Notes: generated by a model not told the origin, from the letters alone. A stretch of 64,000 bases of DNA from Siphonodentalium dalli (GCA_032622095.1 CP136067.1:134417990-134481989); one strand, 5' to 3'. Positions 1 through 12,559 are shown, counted from the stretch's first letter. A program made the numbers and translations.

Positions 1-864
1 GTTGATACCCCCCCTGGGACAAGGCTTAGTACCTACGTAGGTACTCTGAAGTACCTATTGTTTTAAGAGTGTAGGGTTGTATCATCTGCGAATGATAATA
101 TATTTAAAGATGTGGATACTGACATATCATTGACATAAATAAAAATATTGTTGGTCCTAGGACGGACCCTTGAATGACACCACATGAAACTTTGGATAGA
201 CTGGAGATGTTTCCACTATAATCTGTATATTGTCGCCTCTCTGATATGTAGTCTCTAAACCAATGATTAGCAGTCCCCCTAATACCATAGTGTTCCATCT
301 TATTTAGTAGGATTTCATGACTTATTGTGTCGAATGCTTTTGAAAGGTCAATAAATATTGCTAATGTTGAGTCTTTGGTTTTTTTATCGTTCTGTTCAAC
401 ATGATTTAAAAGATGCATTACTGGATGGATGGTGGAGTGCCCCTTCCTAAATCCGTATTGATGTTTATAGAAACGGGCATGTTCATCAAAGAAATCTATA
501 ATTCGCTTTTGCATAATTTTTTCGAGTATTTTTGAAAAACATGGTAATATGCTGATGGGTCGATTGTTCGAAAAGTTTTCTTTTTGTCCACCCTTGAAAA
601 TCGGTATTACTCTCGATATTTTCATTTTCTTCGGAAAAACTCCTTCTTTGAATGATTGATTGAATATGTGTTTAAGAGCTTTGGCTGTTTCATAATTAAA
701 TGATTTAATCAATCGATTTGATAGACCATGTACATCTTTACTTGCTTTAACTTTAAATGAGTAGCATGTGAGTATTATTTCCCGTTCTGTTGTTTCAATT
801 ATTTCTAACTCATCCGATTCTCTATTGATCAAATAATCAGTGTAATGTATGCTGACTTCGTCAA
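1..864 (-). pseudogene. LINE reverse transcriptase segment (decayed, non-LTR, CR1/Jockey-like)
   Basis: This is the reverse transcriptase half of a non-LTR retrotransposon ORF2, which would copy element RNA into the genome at a nicked target. Visible in the reverse-strand translation (832 down to 104) are the fingers motif SRVIPIFKGG, NNRPISILP, the YGFRKGHST block, the first catalytic aspartate in AIFIDLSKAFDT, and GVIQGSVLGPT. The frame then breaks; the second catalytic box FADDT is found in another frame at about 81-92, followed at once by a stop codon at 63-65. The gene is therefore dead. Its upstream endonuclease half lies at 2,248-3,646, and the two were one ORF before the transposon at 874-2,238 was inserted: the frame on both sides of that insertion is continuous once one copy of the 9-bp duplication is discounted. 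The clade (CR1 versus Jockey) is uncertain. Confidence 0.85.
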
Positions 865-873
865 CATTTTCAC

Positions 874-2238
874 TAGTCCAAGTCTTCTTGTACTAAAACC
901 AGCTAAGATATTGGGATGGCGATGCTGGCGTTTAGTCCAAGACCGCCCTATATGCTCGCTTATGACACGGCTTAAGCGTTAGTGACCCGCTCAAATAAAA
1001 CCACAATTATATGAAATAAAATATCACAATTGCGACAATAAACGGATATTTTCCGCAGAACACATGCTATTTTATCTGAAACCCACATCAGTTGTGAATT
1101 TAAAACGGTAATTTAATGCGAAAAGATACATTTACCTCAATGTTTACAATTTTTTTAAAGTATGCGAACTCGGTTGACCTCGCGAACTGTGTTCGGCATT
1201 TTCCGTTGAAAATATTCCGTAGATTTTGGACAACAACGCAAATTACGAAGAATTCTCCATTGTAATCGTAATTATGTGTGTCAATAAATAAAATAATAAA
1301 TAGATTAATTAAACATTGGAGATATAAATGTAATACATTAAATAAATTACGGGGAATTACAACCCTCTCAAAGTTTAAAACAGTGTAAACACAACGAGTA
1401 TTAGAATAAATAATATGGTGCTACATTTCCCACATTTGGTGGACTTCGGCGAAATTAAGATATATACTAAGCGAACAGAGCAATATACTGCTCTTGTTAA
1501 GCACACAAAAAATCAAACAAAATTTGTATAAATTTTTAACCTTAAGTTTGAAAAGTCCCACTAAAACGGAAGAACTATATTTCGAAACTGTGTGATTCGG
1601 TTCTGCGATTATTTTATCAACACAAAGGTCGAAATGCACATGGACGAAAATCACACGGATGGAAAGTCAGACACAAGAGTTCTAATTTGCTCCAATTTTG
1701 ACAAGTTGCTTGCGAAAATTGTCAACAAAACTACCTTTCTGATCCTCCATTATGTCATTAAGTTTTTAGAGCGGGAATTGTTCTCAAAGCACATTGGAAA
1801 CTGGACTTTGCGGCGATCGGTTTTCGCTATTTTGTTCGGAAAACCCCGCGCTATATATAGAATCGGAAAGTAGAATTCTCAGAACAAACAGCGGATTATG
1901 CCGAACTTATTCGGACCACTTCGACTTTCGGTTAAAACGTAAACAAACAGAGAAACAAATCGATGTTTATGGCAATCAACCGGAATATTCTATGTGTAAT
2001 TTAACATTAAAGTTAGATTATTATACACCATTGTGACCATAAGATGTAAGCCTTTCCGATGTATATAGCATCATGTATTGATTTGCTAGGTAAATCGAGT
2101 AAAATACACCACAGATTCCCGCCACAGATCGTGGGCGTAAGTCGTGTGGTAGGATTGGTATGCAAGCGGGCTTGGACTAAACGCCAGCATCGCCATCCCA
2201 ATATCTTAGCTGGTTTTAGTACAAGAAGACTTGGACTA
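874..2238. mobile_element. 1,365-bp MULE-like non-autonomous DNA transposon, 68-bp TIRs, 9-bp TSD
   Basis: The element has terminal inverted repeats of about 68 bp (874-941 and 2,171-2,238) that read as essentially identical when one is reverse-complemented, and it is flanked by the 9-bp direct repeat CATTTTCAC (865-873 and 2,239-2,247). Long TIRs with a 9-bp duplication are the usual signature of Mutator/MULE elements; the superfamily is an inference because no transposase is present. The longest internal ORFs (93 aa or less) show no transposase motif, so the element is non-autonomous. It sits inside the ORF of the surrounding LINE. Each TIR also begins and ends with the same direct repeat TAGTCCAAG, a possible double transposase-binding site. 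Confidence 0.85.
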
Positions 2239-2247
2239 CATTTTCAC

Positions 2248-3646
2248 CAGTCAAGTTTCCAATTTTTGAGAAGTATTCGTTGAATCGTTCCGCTATTTGC
2301 TCTTTATGTGTTATCTTAATTTCACCATCGATAAATGCAATTGGAGGACTATGAGGGTCACAATTTTTATTCATGGCTTGTTTTAAGAGTGTCCACGTCG
2401 CTTTCATGCCATTCTTTGCATTGTTAATTTTCTCGCAATAATATTGTGTTTTTCTGTTGCGTATTGTTCTCTTATATACGTGATAGTACTCTTTGTATGC
2501 ATTCATATTAGCGTTTGTCGGAGATTTTAATTTACGAATATATAATTTATTTTTCTCTAATGAAGACTTTAAAAGTCCCTTTGTCATCCACGGTTGGTGC
2601 TTTAAATATTTCGTTGGTGGTTTGTGGTATTTTAGTGGGAAAGCAGTATGGTATGCAGACATATATATTTCTAGAAAATGGTCATAACCTTCATTTGCTG
2701 ATTCACAGTTTAACACGTCTTCGTAACTTGATGTTGACAATGTATCTTTGAATTTGTTTATGTTCCTTTCACTAAAAATTATAAATGGTTCCAAGACAGA
2801 TGCTCCATTGCGAGATCTTTTAAAATTTGAACGTTCGATATGAAATGTCGCCAAATGATCCGAGACGTCTGTAATGATAATGCCTGATGTTCTTTCAGAC
2901 AGGTTGTTAGTGAAGATATTATCAATTAAAGTAGCAGAGTGTTCAGTTATCCTGGTTAGTTTCGTAATGCTTGGAGTGAACCCGAGAGTGAAAACGTTAT
3001 CGAGGAATGTACGCGTTTTTTCATGATTGTCGAAATTCAAAAGATCTATATTGAAGTCACCTATAAGATATGCTTTACAGTTTGTTTGATTTAGTTTAGC
3101 CATAATGCCATCAATCTCTTTCATAAATTTGTCAATATCTGCCCTCGGAGCAGTGTTTGGTCTATATATGCTGCCAATTATGCATCGATTTGGTTTGCCC
3201 GGATTAAGTTCAACAAAAATCGTTTCTATCACATGTGGAATAAATACCGATAGATCAGGTCTTGCACAATGTGAAAGATTTTCCCGAATAAAGAGCCCGA
3301 CTCCACCTCTACCGTCATCGGTTTCTGGTCTTGTTTTGTATTCGATATTCTGATATCCGGATAGGGAGAATTCTGCTGCGTTATTTATTTTAAACACTTC
3401 GCTTAGTGCAATTATATCAAAGACATTTTCTTTTTATTGTGTTTCAACCAAAAATTGAGTTAATGAATCCCAATTTGCATTTAAGCTCCGACAATTTAGT
3501 CCCATTATTAAGAAGTCGCTTGATTCTTTTCTTATTTCTGTTCTAAATTGTTCAGGCGAGAAATATTTACAGTTTTGGTTTACCAGGGTAAAGTCCACAT
3601 GGGGAGTATCTTGATCATCAAATTCTTGATAGAGTTTGGCACCCAA
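2248..3646 (-). pseudogene. LINE endonuclease (APE-type) and linker segment of the same element
   Basis: This is the upstream half of the LINE ORF2: an apurinic-like endonuclease that nicks target DNA to prime reverse transcription. From 3,397 downward the translation shows GGVGLFIRENL, the metal and catalytic motif LIGDFNIDLLN, TLIDNIFTN, and the terminal ISDHLATFHI (the SDH motif of APE endonucleases), followed by a long linker rich in Lys and Tyr with ...YFSKIGN. A further N-terminal piece with LNCRSLNANWDSL, the usual start of the domain, lies in another frame at 3,434-3,646, so there is at least one frameshift and a stop near 3,434. It joins the reverse transcriptase half at 1-864 across the inserted DNA transposon. 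It is not functional. Confidence 0.88.
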
Positions 3647-3659
3647 ATTATATTGTGAT

Positions 3660-4885
3660 AGTTACTGAATCTCGTCTAAGTTTAATTCAGCTATTGTCGA
3701 CATAAGTGGATGTAACGTATCTTTGATTATAATTGACCGCGCATTGATATATACATGTAGTAATACAGATATTCATATGATCACTGGAATTGTTATATTT
3801 ATGAATTTTCATGGTTGAATCTGAAATAGTGTTTATATATTGCGATTTTCGTCGTGGTTCTATGTCAGAATGTGACTCCGTCGACAACTATTGTTATAAA
3901 GGCTGAAATGGTTTATGTTACATTCAACAGACTGCATAATACATTACCACGCAAACAAAATATATAATACAGATACAAACAAGTACATGAGAACAATATA
4001 ATAATAGAAAACGTTAGCATAACACGTTATTTTAACGTAATTTATAAACACATTAAAGCTCACACCTATCTGTCACTGAGCTCTTGACATTATAATTTAA
4101 TCGGTCCATGAGAGACAACTCTACTTTGTATTGTAAGCTAGTCTATAGAAAAATAAAATAAAATAGAGTTGCCTACCCTGCTGTTATGCATATAATATAT
4201 GGACCAGGTCACTATATCGCGACTGGCATGTAATGTGTGACACACATCAAACCGTGATTTTGCACGAGACTGTCGTGTCTCGTGGGCCGATGAAGTTTCA
4301 ACTACGTGCGGGTTATACGCGGAGGGGTGCTTCCATTTCAACAGGGAATGTAATAAATCTGTTTGTAATTAGATACACGTTTGTTTACGACTATGGGTTA
4401 CTCTTCACTGCATATCGCATGGTAATGCAATATTATTTATGGAACTGAACTTTTCAACATATTTTATACATATTTACCACTATTCCAATATACGCTGATA
4501 TAGTTAACATTGCAAACCACCCCTATTTCTTAATTTCCAACGACCCGCGTTAGTGACCCCACAATATACTGTCAGGATTCTTCTTATTTGGGACGAACAG
4601 ATTACTGAGGTATAAGAAAGTAGAGAAATCTTTTTGAAACGTTTCGTGATATTTGGATTTTTGCAGCCTATATACATGGTCTTAAACAACTAGGTTTGTC
4701 TTGTTTTTATATGATAGTATATTTTATGTATCAAATACTGTTATACCCATTATTCGTCCGTTAAGAGTGTATCGTGCCTCCTAATAGAGAGGTTCAGCAA
4801 GGTTTACCAGTAGCTTTTCATAACCGTAGAAATTATTAGGGGGGTTCAGTTATGAGATATTTGGGTCCCTTTTAAAGATGCATTT
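3660..4885. other. AT-rich stretch upstream of the LINE, no gene seen
   Basis: Short ORFs on both strands (70 aa or less) have no recognisable domain or convincing splice sites. Part of the left end may be the 5' untranslated region of the reverse-strand LINE. I see nothing else that can be supported. Confidence 0.5.
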
Positions 4886-4888
4886 TTC

Positions 4889-5240
4889 ACAAATAGACAA
4901 CATATGGAATAATTTGGGTACTTTTGAGAATGCTATTTTCCACAAATAGACAACACGTGGAATAATTTGAGTCCTTTTGATAATGCTATTATTCACAAAT
5001 AGAGAGCATAATAATGCAATAATTTGTGTCGTTTTGAGATTTTATCTTCTTTATTTTTTTTTATTTTTTTATTTTTTGGTCCATCTGAGGCATCCTATTT
5101 TTCACAATTAGATAACATTGAAATAATCTTGTTACTTTTGAAGCATGATATTTTCACAAATAGACTAATTTGGATCCTGATTTGGCTACTTTTGAAACAT
5201 GTTTTTTTTTCTCTTCACAAATAGACATATGAAATGGTTG
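4889..5240. repeat. Degenerate tandem repeat, ~57-bp unit (TTCACAAATAGACAACAT...)
   Basis: About six imperfect copies of a unit containing CACAAATAGA followed by (T)GGAATAATTTG and CTTTTGA can be read in succession. Copies 1-3 are clear; later ones have drifted and are broken by a poly-T stretch at about 5,046-5,080. It is non-coding. Confidence 0.7.
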
Positions 5241-5795
5241 CGTCCTTTTAAGACATGATATGTTTGTTGACCTATACTTTTATTTGCCAGAGTTATATTC
5301 ACTTGTAATAATCAGATAATTAATAGCTTACTGCTGTTGGCAAACTTCAAATATCGATTTCCCAAGGCACACTTTCGAACTCGATATTATAACATACAAT
5401 TGCAGAATGCCAATGCAGCAGTCAGATCCATGTCAAATATCCCGTTTGTATTTCCCAATTCGGAAAGTGATTTTAATTAAATAATTGTTAGATTTTCATC
5501 TTCGCCACTTTTGATTTTGTTTACGTTGATTCTTCGAAGGCAAAAGTTGCCCAATCTGGATACTCGTCTAACGGACATTGTGAATTTTTACAACACCAAG
5601 ATTTACATAATTATTGTGTTCTTATTGTTGTAATTAATGTTCCTGTGCGTAATTATAATGTCTTTTTTGTTGCATGTATGGCAAGGCCGTATACAATTAT
5701 TAGTGGCCGAGCAACAACATTGGCATAAAATCGTTCACAATGTACTGCGCCCAAGGCTTTGACAGACAAATATTTAATTCAATAACTATGGAAAA
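5241..5795. other. No gene seen
   Basis: AT-rich DNA without a recognisable domain, RNA gene or inverted repeat. Confidence 0.4.
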
Positions 5796-5796
5796 A

Positions 5797-5862
5797 ACCT
5801 CTAGAGGTGTATATAAAACCTCTAGAGATGTATATGAAACATCTAGAGATGTATATAACACT
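5797..5862. repeat. Three tandem copies of a 21-bp unit (ACCTCTAGAGATGTATATA)
   Basis: Three successive copies of a 21-bp unit differing by a few bases. Because 21 is divisible by three, a short ORF (5,740-5,985) stays open through it, but there is no other coding evidence. Confidence 0.7.
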
Positions 5863-6017
5863 TTCTTCACTAACTACTCATTAGAGAGGAAATCACGCTT
5901 TTTGAACATAAGAGGTCGAACTTGCATCACATTTCGTAGTACCGACAACAATATATTTAGACCAGGTATATATGATTGTGACTAGAGCACTTTTGTTCAG
6001 AGCGATCATCTTTTATC

Positions 6018-6052
6018 TCTACCCCCCCCCCCCCCCCCCACACACACACATT
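6018..6052. repeat. Poly-C tract joined to (CA)n
   Basis: About 19 C residues run directly into a short CA dinucleotide repeat; low-complexity sequence only. Confidence 0.9.
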
Positions 6053-6907
6053 GAAGACCAAAATGTCTTACACTGGGAATCTGTATCTGTATCAAATAGC
6101 AATTCATATACATCCCTATGATTGGAAATTGCCCAGGTGTTAGCCTTTCCATTCTAACATGTTTTTGGGAAAGTATGACAATATTCGAATATTGGTCTAA
6201 AACTACGCATTGTACACAACAATTTTTTCGAAAATTAGACGATCAGAAAAACCAAATCATATTGTCTGTCTGAAATTACCATCTACTGATGGTTTGGGCA
6301 TAAAACTTCCAATTGGTGAAGAATTTTAACAATGCTGGGGTTGAGACACCGCAACACCCTGTCGCGACATATATGCCTTAAACTGACGATATTGTCGCAG
6401 ACAGTCATAACCGCGAAGTTCCAGAGAGAAATCTTATGTTCCATAAAACCATTAGACCTCGGTCGCGTTCCTATTTTTTCTGTTTCTGGGTTATGTACTG
6501 TAGTATTGTTATTAATATATATTGAGCTGCATTAGCCCTTGGCTAATGCACTTAACAACAAGGTTGTACACCAGTACGTGTATACAATGTAGGTACATTC
6601 TATTTATTTGTTCTTCCGCTTCGACTTAGTGCGGTTTGTTTTTGGATTGTATTTAAATTCCCTTGACGTAAAAGGTTTTAGCTCAGTGCATACCGGTCAT
6701 AATTTACTCGCCTACTTCAATACTCCAGACAACCTTTTAACAAAGTTACTCTTCGCTCATTTACTATTGATTGATTCGTTTCAAAAGTGAAGATTTCGAG
6801 AGCCCTTATCTCAGTAGCAGTCAGCGGAAAGTTGAAAATAGTTACAATATGTATGCCTATTTTCATCAACGCATTACCTAACTACATTATATGCACGAGT
6901 AACTTAC

Positions 6908-7070
6908 CCTTCAATAGCTCCCTGATTGCATCAAATGTCGCCTGGGAATCAAGTATTACCAGTCTGCCACCAAGTTGACTGCATGCGTCACGCGACTCGT
7001 TCCACGTGGCCGGGTTTTTCTCAAACACAATGCATCTCCCTCCAATTATGTACTGGTTCGGTCCGCATAT
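6908..7070 (-). CDS. C-type lectin-like domain, N-terminal exon
   Basis: This is an internal exon read on the reverse strand between a TTTCATAG acceptor at 7,071-7,072 and a GTAAGT donor starting at 6,907. It enters in phase 0 and leaves in phase 1. The 54 codons begin ICGPNQYIIGGRC and contain the pattern C, then C-x-x-F, then TWNESRDACSQLGGRLVIL. This matches the first third of a C-type lectin-like domain (the TW..A..C...GG.L core). Proteins with this fold usually bind carbohydrate outside the cell. The second half of the domain (WIGL/WND region) is not visible in the next 6.9 kb downstream, so the gene may be split by a long intron or broken. Its phase-0 acceptor is compatible with the donor of the secreted exon at 12,143-12,454, which suggests, but does not prove, one gene. 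Confidence 0.65.
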
Positions 7071-7072
7071 CT

Positions 7073-8276
7073 ATGAAATATATACAGGCAGTTAATCATT
7101 AAATTTTCACTGAGAGCTACTGCCTGGGGAAATTACAGGCGCTTACTCTCTGCCTGGCAGAATTGCAAACATCAACATCAAAAGTTATATGAAACATCTT
7201 CTCGAGACAGATTTCAATTATTACTATCATGTTGAAACACAATTAATCGAACTATCCATCTGCTTTAGTGTAAACATATGTTATTGCATAATACCGCAAC
7301 GGGATTGAGACACAAGTTTTGCAACTTACAAAGGGTCTCTCTCCCCACATAATTGTATTACACAAAATGAACATAAAATACAATTACACACAAACATGAT
7401 AATTCATATTGTAATACGACCCTGCCTAACTATGCTTAAAAGCCATGTCCTGATTGGCCAGTGGCCCGAGTTACCATGGCTATATCGTTCCAGTTTTGTG
7501 GTACAATTCTACTTTTTCCAATTGTACCACGAAAAAAATCGGTTTATTCCGATCGCCGCACGCGACTTTTCACGTTTTTTCTAACTCCGCGCAAACGGGG
7601 CATCAACGGAGTACACCCGCACCCGTAACGATTTGCATTTTGCTACATCTTGACAATCTTGCGAATTTTCTAGCGATTTGTCGCTTGAAAGCAGTTTGGT
7701 TGCCAATGAATATGGTCCAGATGATGTTATAGTATATTGATATATGTTACGACCAAAGAAAGTTACTTAATCAAACTTAATAAGTATATTAAAAGACAAA
7801 ATAAATCGGTAAAATTGTATTTTCCATGGGGCCGGGCTGTCACCGCTGTGCATTCGTCGATTCGAATCTCGATCATATTCGATATATCGGATATCAATTA
7901 GTTGAAACCGAAAGCGTTTGTTCACCAGAAGGGAAATAAGATTAGTTTAGTAAATTAGATCATTTAGTTCGCTTTGTGTAAGGAAAATGGTCCATAGTCG
8001 ATGATCATATTCATGTTGTCCCAACAAATGACCGCAATCGTTTCTCCTGTACAATTTAAATGAAAGGCACGGGCGCCGCTGAAAACACATCCGTTTTTAG
8101 CCAATCACAACGATTATTTACGCAAACATATTACCGGAGTACTCCGTGGAAAGAAACCGAGTACGCCCAATAAGAATTACACCACGAACTGTTTTTCTCA
8201 CCTGAGACCGAAAAAGCGCAGTATTTCGTTGACTATTCAGTCGAATTATGACCAGAAACTTTCAGTCGTATTACAA
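7073..8276. other. Probable intron or intergenic DNA
   Basis: No coding exon is recognised. A small hairpin related to the element at 8,277 lies at about 7,495-7,546 (TTTTGTGGTACAATT facing AATTGTACCACGAAAA). Confidence 0.45.
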
Positions 8277-8424
8277 AAGAAATAAATACACGGTGTATCG
8301 GTGTGTATGGTCAAGTTGTACCACAAAAAAACAGATTGTAGGACTCCGCTACGCGTCGTCCTACAATCAGTGTTTTGTGGTACAACTTGACCATACACAC
8401 CTCTACACCGTGTATTTATTTCTT
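8277..8424. repeat. 148-bp near-perfect palindrome (foldback MITE)
   Basis: Left arm AAGAAATAAATACACGGTGT... (8,277-8,343) is the near-perfect reverse complement of the right arm (about 8,358-8,424). The outer 21 bp are identical, a 3-bp mismatch follows, then a long GTGTGTATGGTCAAGTTGTACCAC match. The loop is CTCCGCTACGCGTCG. A single-stranded copy would fold into one ~65-bp hairpin. No clear target duplication was seen. Confidence 0.9.
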
Positions 8425-8554
8425 AAATGTATAACATCTTTTCACTTATACAATATATGATATAATATTGAGTGTGACCATAACGGTGGATATTTCACTT
8501 TATGTGGGGGTGGTTCGTCTCGTGGATCGGTGGTTCAGGTGAGTCTTCGCTTTA

Positions 8555-8837
8555 TATGTAGTGATAATACAACATGTAGTTACTTTTGCAGCAGAGGTTT
8601 GCACATTAATAAGGTGGTTAATACAGTTTAAACCGCGATGTCGAGGTTATGTATAATTGAACAGCCCTAAATATGTTCCGGTTTGTGTACTATTCTATGT
8701 AGTGATAATACAACATGTAGTTACTTTTGCAGCAGAGGTTTGCACATTAATAAGGTGGTTAATGCAGTTTAAACCGCGATGTCGAGGTTATGTATAATTG
8801 AACAGCCCTAAATATGTTCCGGTTTTGTGTACTATTC
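8555..8837. repeat. Recent tandem duplication, 141-bp unit x2
   Basis: The segment starting TATGTAGTGATAATACAACA at 8,555 is repeated from 8,696 with only one substitution and one inserted T, so it is a young duplication. It is non-coding. Confidence 0.95.
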
Positions 8838-11379
8838 AGATTAGTATCCATCTCCATCTGCTTTAACACGTAGTTGTCTATGCCAATACAATATGCAACT
8901 GTGTAAGGTTCTAAAAAATAGCAAAATGATTTGTCTGAAATTCATAAAAAAATAATTGAAGAAAATGATTATTTCCTGGTGACAGAATATCATGTTAACT
9001 GAATCAATACCGATTCAAACCGAATCAATATTTCGCGACCTGAGTTCCAATATGTCTTAAGTGTCGTAGTGGTACGAAACGTCCGGTGGGTACGGTTGGA
9101 ACCGGAATGATCGATATCTCGAATAATAACGCCGTAAAACACGGTTATTTGTTGTCCGAAGTACGCGAACGTGAGTTGTGTTGAGAACTGACCTGTCCCA
9201 TCTGTTTTCGTTAAAAATTGGGACTGGAACAATAGTGGATAGAAAATTTCTTAGTTCCATCTTTTTCTATTTCAATAGTGGCAATGTCTGAATCATTCTA
9301 CGTATATAAGTCTTCTTGTTACATGGAACAATATGGATCTAACATATGACAGAAGCCGATACCTTATTATATTTAAACAATATAGACAGGTTTATATGAA
9401 ACTACTCCAACCTTTGCAATGCAAAACAGGCTATAATATTGTAATTGAGTGGATGAATAACCATCTAGTAGCTTGATGGCTATATTCCATTTCCTAAACA
9501 AGGTTCATGTCAGTTTTAATAGGTTAATATTCTATATTATTCAAGTAGTGACACAACTGGTTAATTATTTCTGACATACATACATGTATATAAATGATCA
9601 GTCGTTTGACGCTTTAAGTACGACTGTTGACCTACATATAGTCCCAAAATGCCAAATATTTCAGTCAGGTATCACTGAATGTATATGCTAACGTTCTGAA
9701 TGTTGGCATGGTCAATTTCATGCGGAATCCACCCCACACAGTTAACACGACCAGAACCCCGTTAATATGGATTTGATACATTTCGGCACCCTCATAATTT
9801 TCCGTTTAATAGCGAAACTATGGTTGAAGGACATTCAAACCACATGTAATCGCGAGACTTAATGCTGTTGCAATGACGGTATCTATCATTTAGCCGCATG
9901 TGATATGTCCATGTGATTCATTTCGGGAAATTGAATCAATTGAATCACCCATATGAAAGTAACTAGAACTACACGTGCGCGCACATGCATATACTCTATC
10001 AACGACTTTCTGGTGTCCATTTTATCCACCCAGTTTTGGAAATACACCTGATCACCTTGGACGCCACAGTAGTAGATATTTTAATCAGACTAATTATAAC
10101 GTTATTGTGTGTGCTGAACAGCACACTTATACTCTTAGCCTCAATTACTGGCCACTCGTTTTCAAGGGATTCAATAAATTCCGTGGTGTCAACAGAAACG
10201 CCAACTTCAGCAATCAACCACCACCCAGCCTAGCCACTTCAAACACATGATCAATCACGGGGGAAGACTGCTATACATGTACCACACCAACGCCACCCTG
10301 CCACCTATATGGCATTATATATTGACTATATACAACGCACATAAGCCGATATATCCAGGTTGATTCTCCACACGATACACATCAGAATAAAATATATGAA
10401 ATGTCTTCGAAAAATTCGTCCAACCAAATTTCGAGTGACTCAAGCCACATACAAGCAAGGCATAAATATCACCAAACAATATACACGTCTCCAATTACAC
10501 GACCCGGCAATCGGAACACCGTGCTAATATAGAATGAATTATCGAATCAACAAACAATGACCCTCGCAAGGAAGAAACGTTTGAAAAACATTTCAGATTC
10601 GTATTCAACCTCAGTTATCAGAGGCTCATACCATATAAGAAGGTGTACAACTATACATGCATATCCAGTCCTGAGGCACACTTATGCCAGCTACCTGACG
10701 TGAGCGTCTATATTGCAATCACGTTTTTTTTACCACACTAGACGAACGTGTGTGCTATTGGAACAATCATAGCTGCCATAATATGTCCATGTTCAAATTG
10801 ACATTGATCCACACAGGGATGTCCGTAAAGCAATAGGTTGAGTGAATGAACACTACTCATTTAGATACATCATACTGGAAACCAACTTGACCAAAGTAGT
10901 GTACTTGGGACAAATGGGGCTTCCATAAAGTGCCGAAAATCAATTTGTTCTTCTGGTGAATAGAGTTTATAGTTTAGCTTGTGTTTTTGAAACATGGGAG
11001 AACGCCCTAAAATAGAGTCATGCCTGACTGTCATTCGCGTATTCAACAACAAATATTTAGTTCCATTTTGTTCTAAGCGCAAAATGTCATACCCTTGGTC
11101 ATTTTTCTCCAAACTTTAGAGATATAACAGTCTAGTGCGGATTGGTCCTGATAAAATTTAATAGTTAAGACATTAAGGTATCCAACGATGTGAAGTTTTC
11201 CCACTGTACCAGACCGTACACAATAAATTTCAGTCGTGACGGCAATTCTAACTTTGAAAATCGATTCACTCCAAATCATGAAAAGTGCACTTAGGACAGA
11301 TTGGAACTCAGGTCGCGATTTGTTGTGTATTTCGTGTGTTTGTGCAGGGTTTTTGTATATTTTTATGTTAAGCACGTAT
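8838..11379. other. No confident gene; possible intron between the two lectin/secreted exons
   Basis: Several short reverse-strand ORFs exist (for example 10,870-11,112 and 11,073-11,375, overlapping in two frames) but none shows a domain I recognise or a convincing exon boundary. If the exons at 6,908 and 12,143 form one gene this is its intron. Confidence 0.35.
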
Positions 11380-11452
11380 GTACCGTCTTGTGGATAAGCG
11401 CTATATAATAAATATTTAATATTACTATTTATTATTACTAATACCGAATTAA
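11380..11452 (+). repeat. LINE/SINE-type 3' tail (GCGCTATATAATAAATATT...)
   Basis: The sequence CTTGTGGATAAGCGCTATATAATAAATA followed by ATT-rich triplets resembles the 3' end of CR1/L2-type elements, compare the verified tail of the LINE ending near 62,020 (GAGCGCTATACAAATTAATTATTG). No ORF belonging to such a LINE is seen upstream, so only a truncated tail is present. Confidence 0.45.
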
Positions 11453-12142
11453 TACCGAATAAATATCAAATCAATACCGAAAATTTACCTGGTCAGTACC
11501 GAATCTATCAGGAACACATGCGCCATCTTTGAGCCTTTATTAATAATGGGTATGTACAATACTAGACTAACTTTATTTTCTAAAAACATGAACTAAATTA
11601 ATTAGTCCTAAGATGAGTCTTATAGCTACATAACGGTGCGAATTGTATTGTTCTGTATATCACTTCAAAGTGTTGTCTATAGATTGGGGAAAGTATTCAT
11701 GGAATCAGGAGAATTGTCACCTGCGCTTGAAAGACAATATTGTGAATTTTCTATTATAACTGTATTTCTCTTTCAGATATTCCTTAGGTCCAGCAACGTT
11801 ATAAACGTTCAAATTTCATAACCTCGAGAAATTGGTGACTCGATGGTGACCGAAGTGAACAATTTACCCACCCCACTCACCATGCCCCGGTGTTATATAA
11901 TCTTGTCGCAATGTTGTTAGCACATTATGAATCACACATGTCCCACGGCCCTGGTAAAACACTACTCACCTGCTACCGATACACCCGTGTATTTCTACGG
12001 ATATATTTTGTGAATACACCGCGTATAACATAAACGGTCTACTGGCATTTATCGCAGGTGTAACAAAGCTAACCCATGATAAATGAAGGAGACACGATTC
12101 TGGAACAATCGCGTTAAGAATAAACATGTATATAAGACTCAC

Positions 12143-12454
12143 CTTTATGAATATGTTCTTTTTGTTCGAGGCGTCCACATTTACACCGATGGGCGAATGT
12201 CTTAATAGCGTGCACATGCGTGTTTCAACATTATATCGAACGCGATCACACGCAGAGTTTCTGTTGCCAAGTTTTTCACATCGCAAGATGTTTGAGACTT
12301 CCGCGTCAATAATCTCCTCAACATATCCCGTTATGAACTCTGTCGAGATGATTTCAGGTGAGTTATCAGCTGATGCAACCCAAAACACACTTGCAGTGAA
12401 CAATATCAGCAAAGTTGTCCATTTTATGGCCAATTCGTGATACAATTGTGCCAT
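12143..12454 (-). CDS. Secreted protein exon: signal peptide plus cysteine motif (PAN/apple-like)
   Basis: On the reverse strand a start at 12,454 (MAQLYHELAIKW) leads into the hydrophobic segment TTLLILFTASVFWVASA, a signal peptide with a plausible cleavage site after ASA. The next ~70 residues contain LRCEKLGNRNSACDRVRYN and TRMCTLL; the C...C..(R)Y....C.L spacing resembles a PAN/apple fold, which mediates protein or sugar contacts outside the cell. The exon ends AAG followed by GTGAGT (donor at 12,142), phase 0. The ORF stays open past this donor to a second good donor, AG|GTGAGT at 11,969, so alternative donor use is possible. Another in-frame ATG lies four codons upstream at 12,466. Phase-0 exit matches the lectin exon at 7,070. 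The PAN assignment is tentative. Confidence 0.55.
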
Positions 12455-12559
12455 TTTCCCCGCCATCAAATGTGCTGTAATTTTGCTCGCCGCTGGATGG
12501 TGCATTACACTTCTGATGCCTTGCGTTTTATTTCCATGTTCAGTAGCTCCAGTCAATGG

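Noticed and set aside
10040-10240. Reverse-strand exon for the PAN/lectin gene
   Set aside because: A short open frame exists but no domain and no phase-compatible acceptor and donor pair were found.
10870-11375. Two overlapping reverse-strand ORFs (80 and 100 aa) as a gene
   Set aside because: Different frames, no domain recognised, no convincing splice sites or start context.
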